Shown here: one piece after another, positions 4,690-5,716 of the stretch
Position numbering within the stretch: the stretch's first letter is position 1
Layout of the letters: each line of letters starts with the position of its first letter
The notes under the pieces: generated by a model
What the model was told of the DNA's origin: nothing
Database searches by the model: none
The model's input: the letters and a program-made list of their open reading frames with translations, nothing else
Program-made: the position numbers and the translations under genes
NCBI GenBank assembly: GCA_009929095.1
Contig: SABF01000110.1
Coordinates: 1-5,716, forward strand
Direction of reading: 5' to 3'
DNA length: 5,716 nucleotides
From: Erysipelotrichia bacterium
GTDB taxonomy: Bacteria; Bacillota_I; Bacilli_A; Erysipelotrichales; Erysipelotrichaceae

Positions 4690-5716
4690 ATGAACATGAT
4701 TACCGCCGCCATTCTCGCTGGTGTTGTTGGCATTGTGATCGGCATCGTCATTATGACGATCTCGAATAAGAATGGATTGAATAGAGCAACCGCAGAGTCA
4801 AAGTCCATTCTCGATGAAGCAAATGCAAAGGCGGAAAATATCCGCAATCAGGCAATACTTGACGGGAAACAGCAGGTCTATGAACTGAAGCAGAAATCGG
4901 AAAAAGAAATTCGTGACGAAAAGAATCGGATCCAGCAGAGCGAAAATAAGCTCCTGCGGCGTGAGGACACCCTGAATTTCAGGGAAGAAAATCTGACTGC
5001 CAAAGAAAAGAAGGTAGAGGAGCGTTCCAAGCTGGCGGATAACAAACTGCTTGATATCGATAAAATGCAGATCGAGCTGCAGGCAAAAATTGATAATCAG
5101 ACTGCTGTTCTGGAAAAGACAGCTGGTATGAGTCAGGAAGATGCCAAGAAGGAACTCATGGATATTGTTGCCAAGAAGTCAGAAAAGGACATTGGCGAGT
5201 ATCTGCATGAGAAGGATGAAGAAGCCGAAGAAAAGGCAGCGGAGAATGCCCGCAATATCATTGCTTCAGCAATTCAGCGCTATGCTCAGGATGAAACTAT
5301 TGAGCGTACCGTGTCTGCTGTCACGCTGTCTTCTGAAGATATGAAGGGACGCATCATCGGCCGCGAAGGACGCAATATCCGGGCAATTGAACAGGCTACC
5401 GGAGTTGATCTGATCATTGATGATACACCGGATGTCATAACCGTTTCCTGCTTTGATCCAATCCGCCGTGAAATTGCCAGACAGGCTCTGGAAATTCTCA
5501 TGAAGGATGGACGAATTCAGCCGGGACGGATTGAAGAAGTCGTCAGCAAGGTTACCAGAGAACTTGATGATACTATGATCAAGATCGGTGAAGAGACAAT
5601 CTTCAAACTTGGAATCGGACGTATGAACCGTGAACTTGTCAAACTGATTGGACGTCTTCGTTTCCGTTATAGCTACGGTCAGAATGCTCTTGAGCATTCC
5701 ACTGAAGTTGCTGTAT
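4690..5716 (+). CDS. rny: Ribonuclease Y, 3' end outside the window
   Basis: Membrane-anchored endoribonuclease that starts mRNA decay and processing in Firmicutes. The 342 complete codons present are about two thirds of the usual 520. An N-terminal membrane anchor (about 4-24, ITAAILAGVVGIVIGIVIM) precedes a long Glu/Lys/Gln-rich coiled coil (about 30-200). A KH RNA-binding domain follows, with GRIIGREGRNIRAIE (220-234) and its GREG loop, then VDLIIDDTPDVITVSCFDPIRREIAR (239-264). The sequence then enters the HD hydrolase domain (LIGRLRFRYSYGQNALEHSTEVA) with its first metal-ligand His336; the HD pair itself is beyond the edge. The ATG at 4690 has GGAGG (4678-4682) 7 nt upstream, and the membrane segment begins at once, so the start is secure. 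It has its own promoter after the recA terminator. Gene order recA-rny matches B. subtilis. No defect is visible in the part seen. Confidence 0.96.
   Translation, partial: MNMITAAILAGVVGIVIGIVIMTISNKNGLNRATAESKSILDEANAKAENIRNQAILDGKQQVYELKQKSEKEIRDEKNRIQQSENKLLRREDTLNFREENLTAKEKKVEERSKLADNKLLDIDKMQIELQAKIDNQTAVLEKTAGMSQEDAKKELMDIVAKKSEKDIGEYLHEKDEEAEEKAAENARNIIASAIQRYAQDETIERTVSAVTLSSEDMKGRIIGREGRNIRAIEQATGVDLIIDDTPDVITVSCFDPIRREIARQALEILMKDGRIQPGRIEEVVSKVTRELDDTMIKIGEETIFKLGIGRMNRELVKLIGRLRFRYSYGQNALEHSTEVAV

Noticed and set aside
5266..5697. Long minus-strand open frame of 143 codons opposite rny
   Set aside because: It lies wholly antisense to the well-supported RNase Y KH region, has no ribosome binding site or recognisable domain, and its composition fits a shadow of the coding strand.
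1..5716. CRISPR arrays, insertion sequences, tRNA genes or tandem repeats
   Set aside because: Reading both strands showed no regularly spaced repeats, no transposase-like frames with terminal inverted repeats and no tRNA cloverleaf; the only RNA gene is rnpB.

Overview
The window looks like a piece of chromosome from a low-to-mid-GC Bacillota (Firmicutes). RecU, GpsB, RNase Y and a B-type (Bacillus-like) RNase P RNA are all Firmicutes markers. The gene order and the divergence of the proteins from Bacillus would suit an Erysipelotrichia-like lineage, but that placement is inferred from general resemblance and was not tested.

Layout. The left third is on the minus strand. recU (1268-1855) is followed 3 nt later by a class A penicillin-binding protein gene. 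Only the membrane anchor and glycosyltransferase (GT51) part of that PBP are recognisable. Near 465-500 the PBP sequence stops making sense, and a different reading frame that is open to the window edge (1-497) takes over, encoding a protein I do not recognise. From 1856 to 1968 a compact divergent promoter region separates recU from the plus-strand genes. To the right lie gpsB (1969-2322), the RNase P RNA gene rnpB (about 2324-2689) starting within a few bases of the gpsB stop, a strong terminator, pgsA (2790-3383), recA (3458-4528), another terminator, and the first two thirds of rny (4690 to the window end), which has its own promoter.

Functionally this is core housekeeping DNA. GpsB and the PBP belong to septal and peripheral peptidoglycan synthesis. 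RecU and RecA act in recombinational repair. PgsA makes the phosphatidylglycerol precursor. RNase P RNA and RNase Y process tRNA and mRNA. The order ponA-recU-(spacer)-gpsB-rnpB and the set pgsA-recA-rny match two loci that are separate in Bacillus subtilis; here they are adjacent, and cinA is missing between pgsA and recA.

I see no convincing new defence, mobile or signalling system. The points most worth a second look are the PBP frame break with its unknown partner frame, and a LacI/CcpA-like palindrome lying between the -35 and -10 boxes of the rny promoter.
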